A stretch of DNA of 64,000 nucleotides from Whalleya microplaca. Lineage: Eukaryota > Ascomycota > Sordariomycetes > Xylariales > Xylariaceae. The position numbers and the translations under genes are program-made. Below the pieces are notes generated by a model that was given only the letters and a program-made list of their open reading frames with translations, ran no database searches and was not told where the DNA came from. Shown piece by piece: positions 24,285 through 35,056 of the stretch (position 1 is the first letter of the stretch; each line of letters opens with the position of its first letter). The stretch lies in NCBI GenBank assembly GCA_022497155.1, contig MU385720.1:62001-126000 (forward strand), given 5' to 3'.

Positions 24285-27062
24285 TCACCTCTCCGACTCT
24301 CCATCCGCGAAGTATCTATCCGGCACGTCCACATCCCACAACGGCCTCTCAACCAAGGCCACCTCGAGCGTCTTCCGTAGCTCCTTGAGCGAAGCTGTCT
24401 CCGTAACCCCATTTGGCACCTCGTCGCCCTCATCCTCCGCAAGTGGCACGATTCCCAGGATCGGCCGGTATTTGTAGGTATGCCAGAACGGCAAGCCGCT
24501 GCTTGACTGCGACTTGGAGACCGACTTGCCCTGCGCGCCTCGGAGGAGCGCTAGTTCGCCTTGAGCTTCCTCGTCCGACTCTTCGCTCTCGCTGTCCTCT
24601 GCGGGCTGACTAAGCTCGTCCTCGTCCATCGGGTCAGACACGGGGCCGTCGAGGGGCAGTTCTTCGACCTCTTCGCCCTGGACATGGCGCAGGATTCTCG
24701 TGGGTCCCATGGCTCCTACCTCCGTCTTGCTGCCAGCACCGCTGTCGGGTCCTCTCTTCCGTTTCGTGCCTTGTTTCGCGAGTTCGCCACCGGACGCAGA
24801 GTCTGTCGGGACCGGCTCTGTTAAGTCTTGAGACATGTCTAACATGAATAGAAACGTGGTTCCATAGAGCCAGACTCTGTCGCCTGACCAGAGAGCCCCC
24901 TTCACGAGGTCACGAAGGTTTCGAAACTCGACCGGAAATCTTGATATTGGATTCCGCCTAGACCAGGGCGTGATGGAGCCTAGAGTAGGATGAAACACAA
25001 GGACCTGCGGTCTAGCCGTGATGGCAAGGAGTACATAATCGTCTGGAGCCTCATCGTCCAAGGTGGATGAATTCGCACCCGGAATCTTGCTGGAGAAAGA
25101 GAGTACAGTGGGCGCAGCGTTGAGCCTGGGGATAAGTGAGCCGTTTGGATTTTGGGTCCATCGCAAGTCTCCTTCTCTATCCCCGCCTTCCTCTTCATGC
25201 TCACTATCGGATGAGTTGTCGCTAGATGCATCATCGTGAGTTCCGTCAATGCCGTTTTGGAGCCTTGGACGCGAAGGTCCTAACACCCAGGTATCGATAT
25301 AACCAGCTAGGTCCGCAACGGCAAGCATCTTGCTATCTGGAGAAAATGCAACATGGGTGATCGTTCGGTCGTACTGACCTAGACCGCCAAGAAGCAGGTG
25401 CTTAAGTATCTTGCGTTTAATGCGTTGTAATCGAATCGCTTTAGGATGGAGTTCCGGCTTATTTTCCGAATTTGAGCCCTGTAGTATTGGTAGAACAGTG
25501 GCCTTGCTGCCTACTTGGACGATGCATAGCCATCGTCCATCTGGAGAAATTTGAACATGTGCTGCACCTTGGGCAGCGATGTCCTCGGGTACATTGACTT
25601 TAGAGACTTTAAGTTCATCCCTTTTCGCATCGCCCCGAGGCTTGAGGTAAAACGCCTTGATATCTGATGTTGTGGATACCACAAGTAAAGAGCCATCTTC
25701 ACTGATCGTAGCAGATGTGATGTTAGCTTCTCCCTTAACCAAAATCCGTGCCAATAATTTCCGGTTCTTGTCGATACCAGCGTCGCCGTCTGAAAGATTT
25801 ACTAGGTCCTTGAGCGGCCTTTTCAATCGCCAGATGTGGACTTCACGCTCCCACCAACTGACTATTAGTCTATTCCGAGGTGCGCTTTGAAGCGGGGGGC
25901 TTTGGGGCAGATGTGGCAAAGCCCGGTGGTTTTCCATGCCGGCTTCCCGTAGAGGCAACACGATCGGACTAGCATCAGGGCCTAGGAAAAAGTTAGCAAT
26001 TGCGTTTAGCCAGAACTAGATATACGAACCCCCTGAGACCACAACACTGATACCATTTCCTTCGAATGAGGCCATTGTCTTGACATCGTGACTATGGTAT
26101 CTCCTGTGCCAGACTTTTCCCCATCTCGAGCCCGACCCTGTCGTCTTCCTGTAGAGGACAGTCCTGCGGTCCATCCCGCCGCTCAGAATTGTCGAGCCGT
26201 CGGCACTAACAGCAAGAGACAGGACGTCCTGGTTATGGGCTTGCAACCTCTGCGCCTGTGTATACGTCTTTCCGTCCCAGATGCAGACCTGGCCGGTGGA
26301 GTCGCCCGAAACAATGTCCCGCCCATTGAGACATTTGACAGACCAGACGATGATATCCTTAGACCCACCAGCAAGATCTGAACCCAGCGTCATCTTCCTC
26401 AAGACATGGCCGTTGCGCATGTCGTAAACCCGGATGGCGCTGTCGGAGCAGCCAACAACGACGATGTTGCGGTTTTGGAAGGCAATGCTGACCATCTTGG
26501 ACTTCTTGGAAGATGACCTCACTAGTATTCGGTCGAATCGAAGGTCGTCGTCGTCGATGGAATAAAGTACAAGGCTCCCGTCTATGGTGCCGGCGACAAG
26601 TTTCTTCCCGGTCTGGACTACGCGTGTCGAGTCGGTCTTATCCTTGCCGTTTGATGTGATGACGAAAGGTTGGGCTCCAAGACACCATATATCTCCATGC
26701 ATTCCGCTTGCCTGTTTCTTCGGCCTTCCCTTCTCGAGATCCCACTCGGTAATGGTGCTCGTGTAGCCAATGCTGAACAGCCTCGACTTGCCAATGAGCT
26801 TAGTGCCATCTTGCAGGACCTGATCAGGCTCGGTGACCCAGACCAGACCGTCGATGCTTCTATCCTTTCCTCCATGCAGGATTGTCTCTTGGTGCCACAC
26901 TCCATTCAATGGGTTCCAGATCTCGATGTCGCCATTCGCTCGACCGATGGCGAGACGGACGGGGGCCGTTCTCTGGTGTCTGGAGAGTGTCGGATAAGAG
27001 AACGCGACGGCGTTTATGGCAGACGGAGGGTACGGCACAAAGCGGCAGCGGTGAATGTCCAT
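24285..27062 (-). CDS. utp4: U3 snoRNP-associated WD-repeat protein UTP4 (cirhin homologue)
   Basis: UTP4 is a subunit of the t-UTP/UTP-A complex of the small-subunit processome, needed in the nucleolus for pre-18S rRNA processing. Two exons (26030-27062 and 24285-25981) with a 48-nt intron give 909 residues. The conserved start MDIHRCRFVPYPPSAINA is followed by WD-type blades such as LAIGRANGDIEIWNP, FSIGYTSTITEWDLEKGRPKK, VVGCSDSAIRVYDMR and VSGDSTGQVCIWDGKTYTQAQRL. The second half has more beta-propeller repeats broken by acidic, disordered inserts (SDNSSDSEHEEEGGD; EDSESEESDEEAQ). The splice restores VSGGPDASPIVLPL. An in-frame ATG at 27152 would add 30 residues. I prefer 27062 because orthologues begin at MDIHRCRF. 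Confidence 0.93.
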
Positions 27063-28277
27063 TGTTGCGGCTTCGATCTGACCCGGTCGGCCTGAATGAA
27101 AAGCATCCGGAACTTTTTTCTGAATGGCTGTGAACTTTTTTTCCTTATCCATTCCTTATCCACCTTATCGCAGCTCTCCAAGTTAAACAAATTTTAAGGT
27201 GTGGTCAGTGCATTGAGGTGTGAACCCGGTATACCTAGGTAGGCAACACTAGGTCTTATAGTGCATAACAGCATATCCGCACAATAGTATCGCAATAAAC
27301 CATACATTTATTATGTCCATATACCTCCTTTTTGGATTCTGCCTGCTTATTGGACCGCCTTTGGTTCTAGTGGACTTGTATCGCACTGCAGCGGGATGTC
27401 CATTGACAAGAAAGCGGCACGATCCAGAGTCTGTAATATCTGCTCATAGCCTCGTACTGTGAGCTATAGACCAGGTATTATGTACTAAACGTCGACCAAC
27501 GGTCATAAATTATGTCACACGGCTATTGGAGCCAAGACCTGTTGGAAGCTATACGAGATGCAGGAATGCTGCACGAGTACATATATTGGGTGCTGTTGGA
27601 TATTATTCGTAAGTGGTTCTACAGGCCTACAAGAGCCCACACCAAACCCTCTTCTTTACATATACAACTTTAGAGGCATTTTCGATCCGACTAAGAGTCG
27701 GTTTTTCACCCGCCCTCCTCCCTGAACAAAAGACGGAAAAAGAAATTATTGGTTTAAGTTTTTGTTATTTAAGGTTTTTTTTTATAGCTATGGGCAGTTT
27801 TAGGTTAACGGCTAGTCGATATCTACGCGAGTCGAATAAAGGGCCGGCTATATATAGGATCCGGCTCTATTATTGAATGCCGATAAGCCGGCCCCTATTA
27901 TATACCGCCGACGAACCGGCTAACCTGATACGGCTTACGCCCCCTAATATATACAATAAAACCTATCATAGAAAATGCCCTAAAGTGCACTGTAGAATAC
28001 TGTTAGAATGTATGATTACCTAACAAAAGGTATGATCACCAGACGGCGGCTACGTCGGCAACAGACTAAATACGTACCAGGCATACGTACCACGGCAGCA
28101 GGTCTATATAAGACCTGTCGCCGACTGTCAGACTTAGAATGAAAACTTAGAACCATAAGCACCTTCAGAGGCCCTAGAGAATTATTAGCTAAATTGATAT
28201 ATTCCAAGCCCTGATTACAGCCCTTGTTACACATTACACCCTTAGCAACCTTTGTGTAAACATATCCTCATGTAATC
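27063..28277. other. Intergenic with a degraded repeat relic
   Basis: This lies between UTP4 (-) and the HET gene (+) and holds both promoters. The middle (about 27700-27960) differs in composition: TA-rich text interrupted by CCGGC clusters, suggesting an old RIP-mutated repeat. No gene is seen. Confidence 0.5.
27841..27894. repeat. CCGGCT-rich hairpin in a degraded repeat
   Basis: A perfect 9-bp inverted repeat, GGGCCGGCT (27841-27849) and AGCCGGCCC (27886-27894), flanks 36 nt. CCGGCT or its complement recurs at 27861 and near 27916. The flanks are TATA-rich. It is probably a RIP-altered repeat fragment, but I cannot assign a family. Confidence 0.5.
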
Positions 28278-30596
28278 ATGCCGGATCCAATGGACTGGGT
28301 CAGGCGTGATCCTGAATATCATTGGAAGAAATCTCATCCGCCTTCTTCGCAAGTGCCATTGTGTCAGCAGAAGGACATTGTCGAGTACTTTAGCCAGCGA
28401 CAACAGGCCCATGATCAGTCAACCCCGCGAACATACAGCGTTGCAAAGCCCCACACCTGTAAGATATGTGAGGCTAAGGTCATAGATGGAGACATTTTTG
28501 AAACTTCATCGCCGTATCCGCAGATTGAGCCCTGGCCATGGGTCGCATTGTGCTCTAGTCTCCAAGAACTGATATGTTCTGCTCAATTTGGATGTGCCTT
28601 CTTAGAGTGGATTGTCGATAGGCTCGCCGAGAGCAAAACGTCAGAAGATGTTTTCTTTCTAGGTGAGGAGTGTGCCGAGATAACCTTTCATCTTCAGTTG
28701 CAGCCCAGTATGCGAAATAGATTGGTCACGTACTTTTTTATAGAGGTTGAATTAATACGACTCAACGGAGAGTCCAAGACCGCGAGTCTGAAGTCTAGCT
28801 GTATGACAATTTGGACAACCAAAGGTTTATCACCCTACCCTCTCCAAAAGAAACTCTACTGATGAAGCAATGTCTGTCCACCAGAAAACGGTATCGCGTC
28901 GTATATCCCGGAACGACCAATCGAGTGCGATAAGACCTCTACAGTGAGCACCCAGTTCTGTCGTGAGTCTCTGAGAGATTGTATAGAGAAGCACCCGGGT
29001 TGTAGACTCGCTACCAATGGAACATCGACACCTATATCCATCCACGAGTCCATCGCGTCTGAGCACTTGCCTACTAGATTACTCCGCATCCAAGATGGTG
29101 GAAATTTCGTGCTATTGGTTGTCTTAGATAATCTTTCGGACTCAGAGACAGCTAGCATTTCGGACCACGGTTACGCTAGTCTTTCGTATTGCTGGGGTGG
29201 CGGCCAATCCGTTTATTTGACACATGATACATTTCCTCAACTTACGCAAGGGGTATCTTCTAAACTTCTCCCGAGGACAATGCAAGACGCAGTCTGGGTG
29301 GTGAACATGCTAGGCCTCGAGTGGCTCTGGATTGACGCCCTTTGCATTCTTCAGGATGACGACCTGGACAAGGAACTTGAGATAGCTCGCATGGCATTAT
29401 ACTACAGCTGCAATACGGTAACCATCTCCGCAGCTTGTGCAAAAACTTGCAGAGATGGTTTTCTAGCTTCTGCTGACCAAGAAATAAAATTTAGGGCTGG
29501 ACCGTTCCAGCTAGGGGTTGCAACACGATGGGGAAATGGCACTGTGCAACTCTTGCAAAAGGCATCGCGCCCTCCTGCTGAACCAATAGCAGCCCGATGT
29601 TGGACCTACCAGGAAACCCTACTCTCTCGTAGACTGTTATCCTTTTGCAAGGACCAAGTTTACTGGTCCTGCAAGATGGGAGAAGTGGGGTGCGGCGGCA
29701 TAGAGGCAAAAGACTCGCCGGGATACAGAACTACGCATACCAACATATTTGCCACCCACCGCACTTTAGGTAGTGTTTCGTCCAGCCCATGGGAACACGT
29801 GTGGAAATATGTTGTCGAGGAGTTCATGTTAAGATCTCTATCCGTAGAGTCCGATAAGCTCCTTGCCATTGCGGCCCTTGCTTCGAAAATGAAGGACCTC
29901 GCGGTCCAACAGAAGTCATCGGTAACGTATCTAGTTGGCTTGTTTATAAACACAAACTCCGATCTGAGTTGGGCTGGTAATCTCCTATGGTATGTTGACG
30001 CTAAACAATCATGCCGTCCCTGTGCCTACCGAGCTCCTTCATGGAGCTGGGCCTCTCTAGACGGCCCTTACAGTAGCTTTGACGACCACCGCCTTTCAAC
30101 CCACGACCTCAAAGAGTCTAACATCGAGTTCAAGGTCCTTGAATTCGATGTGACGCTTGCCCATTCAGAAGCCTTGTATGGAAGGGTAAATAGCACTCGT
30201 CTTATCGTCAGTGGCTGGGCAAGATACTTGAGTGACAACTTGAAGATGAAGGTCATATATCCTAAATTCAAGGAAAGGTTTCCACGAAAATATGACATAA
30301 CTGAAACTACTTTACTTTTGTATGGAGATACCACGGATGATCTTATGTTGATACAGGGAGCTATCAAGGAGGGAACTGCACAATGTGCTATCTGGCTCCT
30401 TGAATTAGTTCGGCCAGATCCTCGGAAAGATTATCCCTGGGCAGGACTCATTCTTCGCGAAGGCAAGGATAGAATCATGTCAAGAGTCGGTGTATTCGTC
30501 GTGCGTGGTGAAAACATGTATGGTGGAAAAAATAAAGAATGCAGAGAAATCATGGATACATTTTTCGACGTCATGTTGAAATGCCAGATAAATTAA
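28278..30596 (+). CDS. HET-domain (heterokaryon incompatibility) protein
   Basis: HET-domain proteins trigger cell death after fusion of genetically different hyphae. They are numerous and fast-evolving in ascomycetes. Two exons (28278-28824 and 28885-30596) with a 60-nt intron give 752 residues. The N-terminal ~180 residues include a CKIC pair and a hydrophobic WPWVALCSSLQELICSAQFG segment. The HET domain (about residues 279-420) shows YASLSYCWGG, LPRTMQDAVWVVNMLGLEWL, WIDALCILQDD and TISAACAKTCRDGFL. RCWTYQETLLSRRLLSF follows, as is usual. The C-terminal half has PSWSWASLDG and no extra recognition domain such as WD, ankyrin or NACHT. The donor (AAAGGTTTAT) is weak, so the exact splice is inferred. 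The partner allele system is unknown. Confidence 0.88.
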
Positions 30597-31199
30597 CAAT
30601 TCTTCTGCCCGGAGGGATCGTCAATTCTTCAGCTATTGTCACGGTACAAACTTGTTCGTTGCTTTGTTGTTGATCTTTCCTATGAAGAGTATATATGATG
30701 AGCCTTTATACTATTCTTTCAGATTATAGAGTGTCCCACAGCTGTGGCAGGTTTCTGTTACGCCAAGAAGGTGCTCGAGCAATTGATGCGACACCTAACT
30801 TCGACCTTCATAAGCATATAATGATGATATATCAATAAGCACATAGCGATTGATTCTATACGCTAATCGATCAGATATATATCATGGCTTCTATGATGTG
30901 TTTGTGCTGTTTCGCTATGTACAGGGTGACCCGCTAACACGTCGACATAGTGATGGCTCTTTACCTGTAATTGACTATATCGCTTTTGTATCGCTTTTGG
31001 ATACTTTTAGAACTCCGCAAACATATCCAGCAGTTGAACTGACTTTTGAGGGGGGGGGGGCAAGGGATAAAACCCCGGTAAATATACATGAAACGCAACT
31101 TTCAACCCTATCTAACGCAGCTTTTATAACTTTACTTCTCTCAATTCCGAGGATAGATCGCTACTTCTATGACTAAGTTGGATAATTTAGACTCCTCCT
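30597..31199. other. Convergent spacer
   Basis: No gene is supported. A plus-strand frame at 30850-31176 begins at TTG and contains a G10 run at about 31051-31060. It shows no homology I recognise. Confidence 0.45.
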
Positions 31200-32532
31200 T
31201 TATCTGCTAGAACTTGAAGAATGCCTAGCGTGCATCCAATCTTGGACGTGCACTCCCTCCTTACTGAGCACATCCTGTCTAAACCCATATTCGTCAAACT
31301 CTACCCGCAGTGCCGATTCGCTGATATTTGAAATATCCTCGAGCGTAGGAGCATGTACTACATTTGTCTCGGTGCGCTGGAAACCTTCGGGGGTAATGCA
31401 CTCCTTTTCATCTCCGGCCTGCGCCGTGCCAATCTCTAGTGAATCTTTTGAACACGGTGGCGGTGCAGATATTTTTAACTGTTCAGCAGCGGACCAGCTC
31501 TGGTTCACCCCAGTGCAATTCGGGAGCTCATTTTCGGACACTTCTACTAAGCTGCCATCGGGGCCCGGGACAAAATGACGAGCAGGTAATACCTCGACGT
31601 CAATAATTGGTTGGATTCGGTGGTATACATCATGGTTATGGATCTCGCGGTATATCTGCTCTTCTTTAATCTCGTGTATGTGTGGGTGTATGGTTTCATG
31701 TGTGACCGCTTGCAAGCCGTCTAATCAGCTGGTTATCATTTATTCGGATGTTGGAATACCTACCTGGCGCATAAGAAATCCCCTGATCGGCGTCAGTCGT
31801 GTCGCTTAAATCAAGAACACCTTCCAAGGCTTTAGCTAGACTGTCCTCGCCGTTTTCGATATCATTGATTCCTTGTAATCTTAGAAGATCGTGGCTGCGG
31901 GTATGATGTCCATTCCCAGTGGTCATCTCTATAGAAGAAACCGGTAAATATGTATCTCGTCTGCCCTGTTCCGAACCAACAGCGGCATCACTCAAACTAG
32001 ATGGAGTATAATAGCTACCTGTTGACGAAACTCCCCTTCTATTTTTACCCTTTCCGTGAATCTTTGTTCGTGCTTGTGAATATCCCGGTGGCGCCAACGC
32101 CTCCTTCGCGTTATGCGACTGAGATGGCCTAATATCACGTCCTTCCTGGGGTTGCAAGATGCGTTCCTCAGATCCACCGACATTGCCAGGGTAGGCTTTC
32201 AGCTGCTCTGGTTGTCCTCCAACGGAATCTTCGGTATTTCCCACGTAATGTCCTGCAAACAAAGAGCGGTTAGGGGTTTGGGCTTGGGTGGAGTTACAGG
32301 TATTGATGGTCTGTACTGTTGAGGCTTCGTTAGGCTTGGGACCATTGGCAGCAGCAACACATTGAGGTACTCCTGATGTGCCTCGCTGAGCATCCTCATT
32401 CGGATAGTTGATGCCCTCCAAGTCCCACGAAACTGGTGGTGACCTATCTTCAACAATCTCGTTCCTAGAAGGGGATGCCTGTTGTATGTCTGCATAGGCT
32501 TCGTGAAAAACAGTCTTCATACGTCGCTTCAT
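31200..32532 (-). CDS. Histidine-rich motif protein, divergent partner of the gene at 33530
   Basis: Two exons (31764-32532 and 31200-31708, 55-nt intron) give 425 residues. The first 250 are polar, Gly/Ser/Asn-rich and probably disordered, after a basic start (MKRRMKTVFHEAYADI). The splice opens a conserved block at about 258-315: VTHETIHPHIHE, then REIHNHDVYHRIQPIIDVEV and LPARHFVPGPDG. Its layout matches HET[IV]xP and YHRxxQP...VLP segments in the protein encoded divergently at 33530. Such proteins are often labelled allergen-like in fungal annotations. No biochemical role is known to me. There is no signal peptide or membrane segment. Histidine spacing suggests possible metal binding, which is inference only. 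The stop follows a Ser run. Confidence 0.72.
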
Positions 32533-33529
32533 GGTGCGGTGAAATTCCAGATGCTAGAAGCTGCAATTAAGGTGCGTGTATGTATAGTCTAAGCAACTAT
32601 ATAGAAGTGACAGCAACAGTAGACCTGAGCTACTGATACTGCCCCTTTAGAAGAGTGCTCATGATGCTTGTTAGGAGTTCAATGTGACAATACACACATT
32701 GTCAAATCAATTCGTAGTTGTCATGCAAGGAAATGACACTGAATACCGACCATACCATTACAATAAGATCGCGTGTTTGTGAGTGCGGGATTCCCAGTTG
32801 ACAGTTCAAGTCGAAAGGAAGGTCTAGTTAAGCTTGGCATGACGTTCTCGGATTCGTGGTAGCAAGTTTCATCTCGTTAAACGCCATTTGTTATCTGGTC
32901 AAAGAATGCCATCATCTGCGATGTCATAGCCTCGTGGAGATGCGTAAGTTCGATGCGGACTGAAAACAGAGAGAACAACGAATTGCAAAGAGAGTTATAT
33001 CAACACTGAGGAGTACTTGTGAGTATATCTCAATCTCCTTGTAGATAACTGTAAGATTTACTAAGTCTGTTAGCCACCTAAGTTCTGTCTCACAGCTTTG
33101 TATCAAGCTCCTTTGGAGTATGCGTACTCATATTTTAGAGTTACCCTAATAAGATGCTTGACGTAGATCGGCTCTACTTTGACGGAAGGCTAAAAGTTTA
33201 TAAGACCCACACTCACACAAAGCTTTAACCCAGCTGATTGGCTGTCGTAGCATAAGGATGCCGGATTTGGCAACTGATAGCTTATCGACTAAACCCTAGG
33301 TACTTTCAAGGTGTCAAATGCCGTGCTAGCAGCCATAGCTCAGGTCAATGACGGCTGTCTCAGGTTGACGTCTATGATATACATTTCTTTCTCGCCAAAT
33401 ATATGAATAATTTTTATAAATACATCAGTTATCATACTGCCAGGTTGCAGTATCGAATTATGTGCCATGTTTATCGAGAAACCTCAATTAATATAGCCAA
33501 ACAGTCGTCTACCGAATACTCTTAACAAC
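32533..33529. promoter_or_regulatory. Shared upstream region of the histidine-rich gene pair
   Basis: A 997-bp spacer between the two ATGs of divergently transcribed genes whose products share a motif block. Co-expression is plausible. I see no clear operator. Confidence 0.5.
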
Positions 33530-34663
33530 ATGAATAAGACAAAAGACACAATCAAGGACTTTATGCACAAGTCTGGTCATCATGATGCCACCGTTCATGA
33601 AACCGTCCAACCAGCCGTTCAGAAAGAGACAGTGAATCCAATCGAGCGCGAAGATATTAATACAGCTATTGATAAGGAAGTCCACCAGGACCACTACCAC
33701 CGCACTGTGCAGCCAGTTTTTGACAAACAAGTTCTACCAGAGCAACACAAGCATAACATCGGTGGTATTCAGCATCGAGAATATGACCATCGAGACCTTG
33801 ATAAAACGAAAAATTCCTTAGCAGCTGAAGGGCAAAATTTCCGTGACGAGCGCACTGTGCATGATACTACACATACACAGAGCCACGCCCCAGTTGTTCA
33901 GGGTGAGCACGTCCACCAGTATGCAAATTACCCAAAATATGCCCCCAACCTAATCCTGGTCATTGAGCTAACATTCTTCAATAGCCACCTCCACGAGACT
34001 ATTCAGCCTGTAGTGCATAAAGAGACAGTCCAGCCAAGCGTTGTCCACACAACGGTCCCCATCCACGAGGTGCACCACAACTCGGCGCAACATCATTCGA
34101 TGTCCGCGTTACAGCCCGTCACTATGGATGAGTACAAAAAGAAAGGCGGTGTTCTTGGTGGTCGCGATGAGCGCTTCGATGCCTTCAAGGGGGATCCTAA
34201 GGATCTTAAGGAGATGCTCGAGATTACCCATCGTAATAAAGAATCGGGTTCCCATCACGAAAATCCCCCTAAGGGAGTTCACCACGGAGACTTTGAACCC
34301 TTGGATGGTGGTGGAGAGCACCAGGTCTCTGGTGGTGTTTCAAGTGTTTCAATCGGTGAAAAGAGAGGATCCGGTGCTGCGGCAACCGCTGCAGCTACTG
34401 CTTCTCATAAACGTGCTACAGGCTCAGCCCCATCTGACGGAACCACCAAAATAGGCCGAGCTTCTGATCAGTTGATTACCCAAAAAGCTCAGGACGAATA
34501 TAAGAAAAGGGAGTCAGGCACTGGAACTGGACGTAGGTCTATTGGAACAGATGGAGTACATAATTTTCCCGCATCAGAGAAGGCTCATAAGCCAAGCCTC
34601 TTGGACAAACTGAACCCTCTGACTGATTCGAATGGCGATGGAAAGACTGGATTCATGAAATAA
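33530..34663 (+). CDS. Histidine-rich repeat protein, fungal allergen-like family
   Basis: Two exons (33530-33918 and 33985-34663) with a 66-nt intron give 355 residues. The intron is a multiple of three and has no stop, so a retained form would still be open. The N-terminal ~200 residues carry repeated His-rich units: VHETVQPAVQKETVNP, EVHQDHYHRTVQPVFDKQ, VLPEQHKHN, then HLHETIQPVVHKETVQP and HTTVPIHEVHH. The second half is charged and Gly/Ala/Ser-rich and ends LLDKLNPLTDSNGDGKTGF, an Asp-rich loop-like tail. No signal peptide is seen, so it is probably cytosolic. I recall this family in many ascomycetes under the name allergen, with stress links but no known activity. It shares the YHRxxQP block with the divergent neighbour. 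Confidence 0.8.
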   Translation: MNKTKDTIKDFMHKSGHHDATVHETVQPAVQKETVNPIEREDINTAIDKEVHQDHYHRTVQPVFDKQVLPEQHKHNIGGIQHREYDHRDLDKTKNSLAAEGQNFRDERTVHDTTHTQSHAPVVQGEHVHQYANYPKYAPNLILVIELTFFNSHLHETIQPVVHKETVQPSVVHTTVPIHEVHHNSAQHHSMSALQPVTMDEYKKKGGVLGGRDERFDAFKGDPKDLKEMLEITHRNKESGSHHENPPKGVHHGDFEPLDGGGEHQVSGGVSSVSIGEKRGSGAAATAAATASHKRATGSAPSDGTTKIGRASDQLITQKAQDEYKKRESGTGTGRRSIGTDGVHNFPASEKAHKPSLLDKLNPLTDSNGDGKTGFMK

Positions 34664-35056
34664 AGACCTATCTGTACCTTCAGATAGGGAACGGTAGTTT
34701 AGGCCGTAATAATGAGAATTAGCTAATTACTTCGGGTAGTACTTCGAAACGATGTTATGGGAGTCCGGTATATTGAGGCTAGTTAGCATATACAATAGTC
34801 AAACATATTTCCTACGCATAATTTCCAACATTCGAGTGAATTACTCCAAGACGTCCGGAAGAAGCCAGGGCCAAGTCGGAAGATAGAATAGCAAGCTTAT
34901 ATAAATTGTTGGTTAGTTATGCCTGATGGGGTGAGTATATAGTTGCCGACTGCATCCTGACGAGACCCTCTAACCCACCTGTCTTTATAAGACATGGCAG
35001 TGCCAAATATGTATTCACTACCAGGATGGCACTTGAAGCTTAATACGTATTTATGC
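34664..35056. other. Convergent spacer
   Basis: 3' regions of the histidine-rich gene (+) and the GMC oxidoreductase gene (-). Nothing else is seen. Confidence 0.5.

Noticed and set aside
27063..27152. 30-residue N-terminal extension of UTP4 from the ATG at 27152
   Set aside because: Conserved orthologues begin at MDIHRCRF (27062). The extension is Lys-rich and unlike the family, though it is in frame.
30850..31176. 108-codon plus-strand frame
   Set aside because: TTG start, contains a G10 run and overlaps the 3' region of two genes. No homology seen.
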